Positions 44,165 to 53,323 of a DNA stretch of 64,000 bases are shown here, piece after piece; position 1 is the stretch's first letter; the number at the start of each line of letters is the position of its first letter. The stretch comes from Chachezhania sediminis (GTDB taxonomy: Bacteria; Pseudomonadota; Alphaproteobacteria; Rhodobacterales; Rhodobacteraceae), in the NCBI RefSeq assembly GCF_009765275.1, contig NZ_VOPH01000001.1, positions 744,001 through 808,000 of the forward strand. Reading direction: 5' to 3'. The notes beneath the pieces were generated by a model, which worked only from the letters and a program-made list of their open reading frames with translations, had not been told where the DNA came from and made no database searches. Position numbers and translations under genes: made by a program.

Positions 44165-44401
44165 ATGTCGACCGCAAGCGAACATGCAGGCCAGGCTGCC
44201 CTTTCGATCTGTGAGGCGCTGCTGCTTGCCATGAACGATCGCGGAGTGCTGCCGGAGCACGAGATCGTGGGGGTTCTTCGCGACGCCGCAGCGACCCATG
44301 AGAACGCGGTCGGCACCGACCATGAGACGGAAAACCACCGAGCTGTCGCGGACCTGATCAACGCGATCATCTCCGGCGGTAATTCAGTTCGACACTTGTG
44401 A
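44165..44401 (+). CDS. hypothetical small helical protein
   Basis: A 78-residue all-helical protein (ASEHAGQAALSICEALLLAM, then a DHETENHRAVADLINAII stretch). The ATG at 44165 follows an AAGGAAACC site; longer frames reach into the Crp/Fnr leader and are unlikely. It precedes the CIRCE element by about 105 bases. Function unknown. Confidence 0.55.
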   Translation: MSTASEHAGQAALSICEALLLAMNDRGVLPEHEIVGVLRDAAATHENAVGTDHETENHRAVADLINAIISGGNSVRHL

Positions 44402-44505
44402 AGTCGAGCTGCGGGAGCAGTTATGGATATCAATTGATTGGAAGCCAAAAGATATTCTTTGAGACGCTATTGCAGAACCCCTGCTGAGCCATCATTTCAA
44501 TGGCA

Positions 44506-44532
44506 TTGGCACTCCGGTATGGCGAGTGCCAA
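44506..44532. promoter_or_regulatory. CIRCE operator (HrcA site)
   Basis: TTGGCACTC, nine bases (CGGTATGGC), GAGTGCCAA: a perfect match to the CIRCE consensus, 54 bases upstream of the groES start. HrcA repressor binds such sites and releases them on heat shock. No hrcA gene is in the island, so the host HrcA must be used. Confidence 0.95.
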
Positions 44533-44586
44533 TGCACATCCGAACATCGCCATGCTCCCTTGGACATCCGAAGAAGGAGCACTTAC

Positions 44587-44874
44587 GTGTCGTTCACTCC
44601 ACTCCACGACCGGGTTCTCGTCCGCCGCATCGAAGGTGACGCGAAGACCTCAGGTGGGCTCATCATCCCTGACACCGCAAAAGAGAAGCCGCAGGAGGGT
44701 GAGATCGTCGCGGTCGGCGCTGGCGCCAAGGACGAGGATGGCGAGCGCATCGCCATGGACGTCAAGGCTGGCGACCGGATCCTGTTCGGGAAATGGTCGG
44801 GCACCGAAATCAAGCTCGACGGCGAAGATCTCATGATCATGAAGGAGAGCGACATTCTCGGCGTCATGGCCTGA
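44587..44874 (+). CDS. groES: co-chaperonin GroES
   Basis: Seven-fold lid of the GroEL chamber. The 95-residue protein has the family start [13 protein letters not shown] (3-15), the mobile loop around [19 protein letters not shown] (about 20-38) and the C-terminal [14 protein letters not shown]. The start is GTG at 44587, since no ATG lies between the CIRCE element and FTPLHDRV. It is followed after 44 bases by groEL. The island location shows that it is an accessory copy. Confidence 0.95.
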   Translation: MSFTPLHDRVLVRRIEGDAKTSGGLIIPDTAKEKPQEGEIVAVGAGAKDEDGERIAMDVKAGDRILFGKWSGTEIKLDGEDLMIMKESDILGVMA

Positions 44875-44918
44875 CCCCGACAGCGACGCCGAAATTTCAC
44901 TCTCAGGAGCACCCAATC

Positions 44919-46556
<1,638 letters not shown>

Positions 46557-46663
46557 CCGGGGGCGTCCCGTGGGCAGGAGCAAAGGGACACCAATCCACA
46601 GCGTTGATGGAAACAAAACCGATCACTGCTTCAGAAATGAACTCAGGACCAGGAGGAATCGAA

Positions 46664-46798
46664 ATGTCCAAGGGTGACAAAAAACGTGGCAACCGGGAAG
46701 TGAAGAAGCCGAAGAAAGTGAAGGAAAAGGTCGTTGCGACAGCCGACTTCACGAAGGGTAAAGCCCTGACCAATCTGGGTGAGCACAAGAAGAAATAG
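46664..46798 (+). CDS. small basic conserved protein after groEL
   Basis: A 44-residue lysine-rich protein (MSKGDKKRGNREVKKPKKVK at the start, GKALTNLGEHKKK at the end). A strong AGGAGG precedes the ATG by seven bases. Similar short basic proteins occur in Rhizobiales. It may be co-transcribed with groEL (108-base gap). Probably unstructured or nucleic-acid binding. Confidence 0.6.
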   Translation: MSKGDKKRGNREVKKPKKVKEKVVATADFTKGKALTNLGEHKKK

Positions 46799-47051
46799 GC
46801 GGTAGTGGATTCCTATTCTGTCAACGGAATAGACATGACGCAGAGTCGCCCTTGGTCACCTTTTCTTCACCGCAGCTGCTATCCCATCTCGGGCCGAGCG
46901 AGGTAGAATGTCGCCCGGCAGCTCCGGGCCGTCTTCACGGACGGGGATGACGGCCCGGAGCTGCCGTTGGCCAGGATCATCTTCGCCGCAGAGGGCCTTA
47001 CCCAACCAGACGCTCATGGCAGCGCGCAGGAGCCCGCGATCATTGTTGCTG

Positions 47052-47786
47052 TCACGCCATTTCGTCCATGGTCGCCGCCAGTTTCTGAAGGTCAGCCGCA
47101 TAGAAACCGGCGGCATTGATGCAGTTCGTCTCCAACAGCCGCAAACCCTCTTCGGTACGGCAGATGTCCATCACATAGGCAGGTGAGTAACCTTCGTTCA
47201 GGCGTGCCAGGGTCTGGGCAAACTCAAATGCGTCCGCGTCGATCTCATGGCGGTAGGTCACCTGCCTGCCGTCCTTGTAGAGCGAATAGGTGACGACATT
47301 GCCGTTCACGATCCAGATACGCCACTCCTTCAAGATCCGGGCGGGTTGTGTGAGCATCATCATCGTGTCCGGACGCAACGAACCATTCGGTATGTCGTCC
47401 GGATCCAGGGACATGACCTTGCGTGCCGACTCGCGGATCTCTGCTGCAGTCCTGACGTTCCCGGCCAGTTCCTTGCTGTCGGACACCGGGCGGATGAACC
47501 AGCAACGATCGTCATCCGGCAATCGTGCCTCGATCTCGCCGACGGGGAGAAATGTCGCGTCCGGTCCGTTGAGCATGAAGGTTTGCCAGGGCTTCTCATG
47601 AACGAAGGGCGCAATCCGGAAGACGCCGGGATGCAGCCCCTTGGCCTCGGCATACCGCCAGAGAGTGTAGGAACCGAACATCATCACGGACTGCGGGTCG
47701 CGCACTTCCGGCTCGGGAACAAGTTCGCCGATGAACGGTACAACCTTGTGCCACGGCCCTGAAATTCCTGGGAGCCATGCCCGCAA
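47052..47786 (-). CDS. ATP-grasp (DUF4343-like) protein, N terminus uncertain
   Basis: A ligase-fold protein of the ATP-grasp superfamily. Seen are FVHEKPWQTFMLNG, DDRCWFIRPVSDSKELAG (about 91-108), a RIWIVNGNVVTYSLYKDGR strand pair and the terminal YVMDICRTEEGLRLLETNCI metal-binding block. The best start is a TTG at 47786. The frame remains open to about 47890 without ATG or GTG, and the first 20-40 residues usual for the group are not recognisable, so the gene may be truncated or start at an unusual codon. The substrate of this group is unknown. Confidence 0.65.
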   Translation of the reverse strand: MRAWLPGISGPWHKVVPFIGELVPEPEVRDPQSVMMFGSYTLWRYAEAKGLHPGVFRIAPFVHEKPWQTFMLNGPDATFLPVGEIEARLPDDDRCWFIRPVSDSKELAGNVRTAAEIRESARKVMSLDPDDIPNGSLRPDTMMMLTQPARILKEWRIWIVNGNVVTYSLYKDGRQVTYRHEIDADAFEFAQTLARLNEGYSPAYVMDICRTEEGLRLLETNCINAAGFYAADLQKLAATMDEMA

Positions 47787-47927
47787 CCTGCACGCTTCGG
47801 CGGCCCGGGACAGCGGACGGACCGTAAGCTCCCCTACGCATAGTTGCCCTGCACAGCCCCAGAGCGACCGCCCCGTATCTGCGTAGCCCTGTCATCATGG
47901 CCGCGCCTCTGGACCGGTAAGTGAGCG

Positions 47928-48113
47928 TTACCCTTCCGCCTTGGCCCTGCCCTGCGCCGCCATCCATTCCTCCATGACGCGCCTGACAACCTCGGGTCGG
48001 GAGGGAAGATCGGCCTGCTCCCGGCGATAGTCGTCGATCGCTTTCAGCATGTCCTGGTCCATGCGGATCGTGACAGGGGCCGTGTTCCGCGTCGGACGTC
48101 CCATCTTAGCCAT
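47928..48113 (-). CDS. ribbon-helix-helix (CopG/Arc-type) protein
   Basis: A 61-residue DNA-binding protein. The strand APVTIRMDQDML (about 12-23) is followed by two helices with SRPEVVRRVMEEWM (about 38-51), the classic RHH layout. No toxin gene of the ParE/RelE type is adjacent, so it may be a stand-alone regulator. Its upstream gap contains nested inverted repeats that could be its operator. Confidence 0.75.
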   Translation of the reverse strand: MAKMGRPTRNTAPVTIRMDQDMLKAIDDYRREQADLPSRPEVVRRVMEEWMAAQGRAKAEG

Positions 48114-48135
48114 ATAGAATCTCCTTCAAGAAACT

Positions 48136-48173
48136 ACTTGACTAAATGACGTCATAATACTAAATTGTCAAGT
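48136..48173. promoter_or_regulatory. nested inverted repeats in an AT-rich divergent promoter
   Basis: Outer arms ACTTGAC (48136-48142) and GTCAAGT (48167-48173) flank the palindrome TGACGTCA (48147-48154) between the divergent RHH gene and the gene at 48236. Placement suggests an operator for the RHH protein. Confidence 0.5.
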
Positions 48174-48235
48174 GCGATGGGGACTCTGACCTCCCCATCA
48201 CACTCTAACCACAACCGATCGGTAGGAGATCGTTC

Positions 48236-48757
48236 ATGGCTGACACCCGCCGTACCACGCGCTTGGGCGCTGATGAACCCTTGTACTTCCGCCACTCCCC
48301 CGCCTCTGGCCACTTCTCGCACCTGATCGCGGCGCTCTCCGCCGCGATCGAAAGCGAACGCGACATCGAAGAGAGCCTCTGGTCCGATCCCGCGTTCGAC
48401 AAGTGGCTCTCGGAAGCGGAATTCGCCTGGGAGAGCGCGACTGAGCTTTGTCGCGCCGTCTTCGACGCGCCGGCCACCCGCCTGAGCGATGTGCCGTTGC
48501 AGCGTTTTGCGCGCCACCTGCACTAGACGCTCGGCTGCGAGACCGCCGCGGAACTGAAGACCGCACGCCAGATCCTGGCAGGACATCCGGACCTCTTTTC
48601 CTGGGCGGGGCAGAGCCCCGAGGCGCGGCGGATCTCCCAGATGCTCGCGCGGGCACGTCAGCAGTTCGAAGAAGTCTGCGCGCTCGACATGCTGAACTCG
48701 GCCGACGCCGTGACCTCCCCGGACAGTTTCTCCGAGGCCGAGCGGTTCGCCGCCTGA
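48236..48757 (+). pseudogene. hypothetical protein interrupted by an in-frame amber codon
   Basis: From ATG 48236 (site GGTAGGAGAT) the frame codes for 96 residues to a TAG at 48524-48526. It then continues in the same frame with good coding character (LGCETAAELKTARQILAGHP, RRISQMLARARQQFEEVC, SEAERFAA) to TGA at 48755-48757. The total is 173 codons with one stop in the middle. A single C-to-T change of a CAG codon would explain it. Both halves look like one helical protein. It may be a pseudogene, two proteins or amber readthrough. Confidence 0.6.
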
Positions 48758-48861
48758 CAACAGACATCTTCCAGGCACCACGACGCCCTGCCCCGGAAAT
48801 GGGTCAGGGCGCGAACAGCTGTGCCCGCGTTCCAAGCCGACATATTCCCGGAGGTCCAGCC

Positions 48862-49863
48862 ATGGCCCACCCCGTACACACTTCGCTCCAACCCGTTCCG
48901 GTTCGTCCACATGTCCGCATCGGCCCGTCCCGGACCAAGCTCTACCTGCCGCGTAGTTCCCGGAACCGCGACCCTCACGATTGGTCTCGCGACTATCCCG
49001 GCCTGGTCAAAGAGGAATGGAAAGCCAAGGCCCAGGAGAAGGGCTTCGACCTGGTGCGCCGGATCCGCGACAAGACCCATGTCGCTCTGCGGTGCCACTG
49101 CTGCGGTGCCCTGACAGCGCAGAAGCTTTTCACGCTGCGCACCGCCCAACCTGCTTGCGCAGCCTGTCGGCACAAGGCCGTCACGGCGATGGCCCACAAG
49201 GCTGGACTGACGTTCCAGGGCTACGACCCCGACAACCACAAGCTTGGGTTCTACCGCGCGCAATGCGGTCACACCGTGCGCCGCCAGTTCGGGCAGATCG
49301 AGCGCATTGCAAACGGGCGGTGCAACCTGAGGTGCGAGACTTGTCATTCCGGGAAAGAAGCTGAAGAAGCGGTTGACCGTGGGTGGCGGCGGCTGGGAAG
49401 CGATCCTCAGGGCAACCCAAACTACCGGATCTATCAGCACGGCTGCGGGCACCGGCAACGGGTTGCGCGGACGAACATGCAGAGCGGCCGCTTTCAATGC
49501 AGCTGCTGCGGCGAAGGCTGGGCCTCGGCTGCAAGTAACATCTACGCGATCCGCCTGGAGCTTCCGACCGGGCTGAGGGCCGTGAAGCTCGGCTTCTCGC
49601 GCGACCCGGAGTCACGACTGCCGTACCAACTCATGCTCCAACCCGGAATCCAGGCAGAGCTTCTGCGGACCGTCCCGCAATTGACCGGCCACACCGCACT
49701 TTGCCGTGAGAAGGCGCTGCACCGCACGCTGATGAAGTCTCATCCTGACGCGATCATTCCCCATGCGCATTTCCAGGACTGGATCTCGGTCAAGACCGAA
49801 ATCTACGGGATCGAGATCGAGCCCGTAATCCTGAAATTCCTGGACGACATCCGGGAAGAATAG
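48862..49863 (+). CDS. zinc-ribbon protein with C-terminal GIY-YIG-like nuclease domain
   Basis: A 333-residue protein. The N-terminal part has several C-x2-C pairs: CHCCG (about 79-83), CAAC (about 102-105), CETC (about 163-166) and CSCC (about 212-215), interleaved with repeated Y-x-C/GH patterns. The C-terminal part (about 226-333) begins NIYAIRLE and continues VKLGFSRDPESRLPYQL and CREKALHRTL, like T5orf172/MUG113 GIY-YIG domains. The ATG before AHPVHTSLQ follows a GGAGG site. Probably DNA-acting; defence, repair and mobile-element functions are all possible. Confidence 0.65.
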   Translation: MAHPVHTSLQPVPVRPHVRIGPSRTKLYLPRSSRNRDPHDWSRDYPGLVKEEWKAKAQEKGFDLVRRIRDKTHVALRCHCCGALTAQKLFTLRTAQPACAACRHKAVTAMAHKAGLTFQGYDPDNHKLGFYRAQCGHTVRRQFGQIERIANGRCNLRCETCHSGKEAEEAVDRGWRRLGSDPQGNPNYRIYQHGCGHRQRVARTNMQSGRFQCSCCGEGWASAASNIYAIRLELPTGLRAVKLGFSRDPESRLPYQLMLQPGIQAELLRTVPQLTGHTALCREKALHRTLMKSHPDAIIPHAHFQDWISVKTEIYGIEIEPVILKFLDDIREE

Positions 49864-50061
49864 CGGCGCCGGCGCAATCAGTTTCCGGGGAAGCGCAGAC
49901 TGTACCCGGAAGGTTCCCGGCAGTTCTGCCCATTTTCCCTGAAGCGGAACCCACGCGCCACAGCGCGTGGGCAGAACCGGCGTGCCCCCGCACGCCGGCA
50001 TCCCGGACAGTTCCAACTTTCTTCCCGGACATTTCCCCAAGTCCCTTCCCGGAGCCCCCCC

Positions 50062-52266
50062 ATGACCGAAACTTCCCCCCAATTGCCCCTTCCCAGGAAT
50101 AATGGCGCGAAGCGCCCTCTGTGGTGGGCCTTCGCCCAGGACTGCCTCGCGCGCTTGCACGCAAGCGAAACCGACATCGTCGATCTTGAGCGACGCGCCA
50201 CGGCTGGCGACACCGCCGCTGTCGACACTCTGATGGAGTATGAAGGCGGCGACAGGCCGAAGCCGCCTTCGCGCCGCGCGGCCTCCGGGATGCAGTCCGC
50301 CGCCGTGGCCGTGGGCCGCGTCAGCAGTGCGCCCCATCTGCCACCAGAGGAGTGGGACGCGATCGCGGCAGACGGCGGCGATCCCTTCGCCACCGCCAAG
50401 GACGGCAGGACCCGTCCCGCAACCCCGCTTCCCCTCAGCGACGTGATCCTGCTGGCGCGGCTCGCCGCAACCTTCCGGACTGTGGATCGCTGGGAGGCGA
50501 GCCTCCAACCCGGAGCGTTGACGGTCGTGATCGGCCTCGAACCCACCCTCTCCCTCGGCAAGTTGCTGACTGCCGCAATGCTGCCGGAGGGATGGTCGAA
50601 CCAAAGCCGGGCGCCGCGGTCTGCACCGCACCCGGTGCTCCAGCTGCCTGACCGGCCAGTTCTGGAAAAGGAACTGGAGCGCCTGCTTCACCATCCGGCG
50701 CCAATCCTGCTGCCGGTCGCGAGGCAGGAGCACCTGCCAGCTCTCGTCGGCAGCGGCGAAACTGGCGCTCGTGTTCTGGTCCTGGAGAAGGTGAATGCCG
50801 ATATCCTGCTCTTCGCCTTGAGCGTCAGCCACAGCGCGACCGGACGTATCGATGAGGAAAGCGTGCGGTCAACGTTGCCCGACGACGAGAGCCTGGCCAG
50901 TCTGGAGGCGGGACATCTGGCTATGGCGTGCCGCGCGCCGACAGCCCGAGAAGTGGCGGAAAGGATTTCATTGATGACCAGGACGGCGCCCGTCGGCGAG
51001 GTCGCGCGACAGGGCCCCGGTCCTGTCATCATCGATGGCACAATGCCCGCTCACCAGACTGCCCGGAACATCGTGGAGGATCTCGCAGCCTGGCAGGCCG
51101 GCGACCTGGACTGGAGCGAGATGTCACGCTCGCTCTTGATCCATGGCGCTCCGGGTACGGGCAAGACCTACCTCGCACGGCAGATCGCCGAGGCGGCTGG
51201 TGTTGGCTTGGTCGAGGGTAGCTTCGCCGACTGGCAAGCTGCCGGACATCTCGGACATATGCTTGCAGCTATGGCCAAATGTTTCGACGAGGCCGCTGTG
51301 AAAGCGCCCTGCGTCCTGTTTGTTGATGAAATCGACGCGGCCGGATCGCGCTTTGACGGCGATCAGAATGGGATGAACTACAGAGTTCAAGTTGTGAACG
51401 GATTTCTTCAGCAAATCGACCGACTGACGCGCACGCAGGGCGTGATCCTGATCGGGGCCTGCAACCAGATCAGCAGGCTGGACCCTGCGATCACGCGCCC
51501 CGGCCGGTTTGACCAAATCGAGCGGATGCCACTTCCGTCGCTCTCGGATATCAGGCGGATCTTGGGAAAGGTGCTGACATCTACGCTGCCCGAAAGCGAG
51601 ATCTACACCTTTGCCCGCGCCGCCGTCGGCAAGACCCCCGCCGACCTTGATGCCGCAGTGCGCGCCGCCAGGGCCGACGCGCGCAGGAGACGGGCGCCTA
51701 TGTCGCCGGGCCTGCTGCGCAAGCATCTTGGGATCGATCAGCCCAACCCGGAATTGCTTCGCCGTATCGCCGTCCACGAGGCGGGCCACGCCATTGCTGC
51801 AGAACTGCTCGCCCCGGGCAGCGTCGTGAAGCTCAGCCTTTCCGACCGCGGCGGCCTTACGGAGCGCCACTCGAAGCTCTCCCAGCTGACGACTGAGGAG
51901 ATTGAGGTGGAGTTGCTGATCCTAATGAGCGGTCGCGCATCCGAGAGGCTGGTGCTTGCCTCCATCTCCGGCGGGGCCGGAGGCGATGCCGACAGCGATA
52001 TCGCCCTGGCAACCAGCCTGGTCCTGCAGATGGACCGGGAGTTCGGCCTCGGACTCAATGGCGATGGCTGGCTGGGGCCAGCCGACATGCATAGACTGAC
52101 TGGTGACGAAAAGCAGAGGGTGCGAGCAAAGCTGGGAGAGGCCATGACCCGCGCGGAGAACCTGTTGGAGCCACACCTCGAGCAACTTGGCAAGGTGGCA
52201 ACCATGCTCATCAACGTTCGTGAACTGCAGGGCCATGAACTCATGGCGTCTATTCATCGACTGTGA
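50062..52266 (+). CDS. FtsH-like AAA ATPase with M41-type peptidase domain, no membrane anchor
   Basis: A 734-residue protein. The AAA module has Walker A GAPGTGKT (362-369), Walker B VLFVDEID (418-425) and the second region of homology with RPGRFD (479-484). It is followed by a zinc metalloprotease domain with HEAGH (572-576) and a candidate third ligand in DADSDIALAT near 643-652, as in FtsH. Unlike FtsH there is no membrane helix; instead about 330 residues without a recognised fold precede the AAA part. It is the last gene of the island, 178 bases from attR. Likely an ATP-driven protease or unfoldase. Confidence 0.8.
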   Translation: MTETSPQLPLPRNNGAKRPLWWAFAQDCLARLHASETDIVDLERRATAGDTAAVDTLMEYEGGDRPKPPSRRAASGMQSAAVAVGRVSSAPHLPPEEWDAIAADGGDPFATAKDGRTRPATPLPLSDVILLARLAATFRTVDRWEASLQPGALTVVIGLEPTLSLGKLLTAAMLPEGWSNQSRAPRSAPHPVLQLPDRPVLEKELERLLHHPAPILLPVARQEHLPALVGSGETGARVLVLEKVNADILLFALSVSHSATGRIDEESVRSTLPDDESLASLEAGHLAMACRAPTAREVAERISLMTRTAPVGEVARQGPGPVIIDGTMPAHQTARNIVEDLAAWQAGDLDWSEMSRSLLIHGAPGTGKTYLARQIAEAAGVGLVEGSFADWQAAGHLGHMLAAMAKCFDEAAVKAPCVLFVDEIDAAGSRFDGDQNGMNYRVQVVNGFLQQIDRLTRTQGVILIGACNQISRLDPAITRPGRFDQIERMPLPSLSDIRRILGKVLTSTLPESEIYTFARAAVGKTPADLDAAVRAARADARRRRAPMSPGLLRKHLGIDQPNPELLRRIAVHEAGHAIAAELLAPGSVVKLSLSDRGGLTERHSKLSQLTTEEIEVELLILMSGRASERLVLASISGGAGGDADSDIALATSLVLQMDREFGLGLNGDGWLGPADMHRLTGDEKQRVRAKLGEAMTRAENLLEPHLEQLGKVATMLINVRELQGHELMASIHRL

Positions 52267-52341
52267 TGGCGAAACCCAATTCGCTCCCAGTTGACACATT
52301 GGAACCGCTTGTCCGACCAACAAAACTCGATACCCTGGATC

Positions 52342-52361
52342 TGTGCTACAACTGTAGCACA
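52342..52361. repeat. 20-bp palindrome beside attR
   Basis: TGTGCTACA-AC-TGTAGCACA, perfect nine-base arms, 75 bases after the protease stop and about 84 bases before the right attachment repeat. It could be a terminator-like hairpin (no T run) or a binding site of the lost recombination proteins. Confidence 0.5.
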
Positions 52362-52444
52362 CCCTTGTAACACAGACAGCGTCCCGCACAGCACGTACCG
52401 CAATATTATCAAAGACTTAAAAGTATGGCGAATTTTGCTCCGCA

Positions 52445-52461
52445 CCCTACCGCCGGAGCCA
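52445..52461. repeat. right attachment repeat (attR)
   Basis: Free-standing copy of the last 17 bases of tRNA-Asn (CCCTACCGCCGGAGCCA). The bases before it do not continue the tRNA, so it is the crossover remnant, not a second gene. Confidence 0.87.
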
Positions 52462-52475
52462 TAGAATAGACAAAG

Positions 52476-52502
52476 CCCGATGCCTTCAGCATCGGGTTTT
52501 TT
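52476..52502 (+). terminator. rho-independent terminator, probably that of the original tRNA-Asn
   Basis: Stem CCCGATGC/GCATCGGG with loop CTTCA followed by six T. It begins 14 bases after attR, the place a tRNA terminator would have held before the island separated it from the tRNA gene 14 kb away. Confidence 0.85.
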
Positions 52503-52669
52503 AGCTTTTATATCAATAAGTTGGACGCCCCCTATCCTTCGCGCGCTCGGTCGGTCGCGAACCCGCTCCGCAACAAATCCCGCAACATTTGCTTGTCAGC
52601 TTTCTGTGTGGCCCAGGGGCAAAAGTGATCACGGGTTAGTCTTGCCATCCCCTTTAGGTCGGCATCGAA

Positions 52670-52688
52670 GGTTAACGGACCGTTAACC
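52670..52688. repeat. 19-bp palindrome near the IS remnant
   Basis: GGTTAACGG-A-CCGTTAACC, perfect, 28 bases before the end of the IS3-like remnant. It may be an operator, a hairpin or part of the IS flank. No gene is visible in 52503-52715. Confidence 0.45.
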
Positions 52689-52715
52689 AGTTTCCTGCGC
52701 TTTGCGTTGGCATCG

Positions 52716-53287
52716 TCAGGGCATGCGCTTCATCAGGGTGGCGACGTGCAGGCGTCCCACGACGACCCCCTCCTGGACCAGCAGTCCCTTCAGCATCCGG
52801 CTCCCCGCGAAGGGGAACTCCATGTGCTGCTGATCGATCCGGTGCATGAGTTTCAGATCGGCGTCCGCGACGGGCTGCGGCTTGTAATAGATACTGCTGC
52901 GGCTGATCCCGAGAACCTCGGCCTTGCGTGACAGGCTCAGCTTCGCATTTCGATCGATCATCTTTTTGCGCTCGGCAGCAGACCCGCCTTGCCGAGCGCG
53001 CCGAACAAAAAAATCATTCTCCGGCGTCAGCTCTCCGATCTTCGCATGCAGGGTCTTTACGTCGAGCTTCGGGGCGGGATCACCCTTCGGTGTCTCCCGA
53101 ATACGCCGGTCGCCCCCTCCGGAAGCTGGTCCCTCCATTGCTTGATCTGGTTCGGGTGCAGGTCGAAATCCTGCGCCAGCTCGACCAGGGTTTTCCCGCC
53201 CTTGATTGCAGCCACCGCCACTTTCGCCCTGAACGCCGGACTGTGATTTCGGCGCAGCAGCGTGCCGCTGTTGCGCCGAAAATCCAC
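52716..53287 (-). pseudogene. IS3-family transposase remnant, frameshifted and truncated
   Basis: The first frame (53287 to about 53110) codes for an OrfA-type helix-turn-helix: RNHSPAFRAKVAVAAIKGGK followed by LVELAQDFDLHPNQIKQWRD and EGATGVFG. A second frame (about 53070 to 52716) continues with LHAKIGELTPENDF and then the OrfB start SLSRKAEVLGISRSSIYYKP up to VGRLHVATLMKRM, after which the DDE catalytic core is absent. No terminal inverted repeats were found by eye. It lies just outside attR, so it is a separate event from the tRNA-Asn island. Confidence 0.8.
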
Positions 53288-53323
53288 TTATCCCAGCTGT
53301 TCAGTTCTCCCCGGCCAACTCAC

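Noticed and set aside
46856..47116. Possible 86-codon minus-strand gene after groEL
   Set aside because: It overlaps the end of the ATP-grasp gene in another frame, has no ribosome site and no recognisable content.
47928..48113. Type II toxin-antitoxin system
   Set aside because: The RHH protein would fit an antitoxin, but no toxin-like gene lies on either side; the neighbours are an ATP-grasp protein and an unrelated divergent gene.
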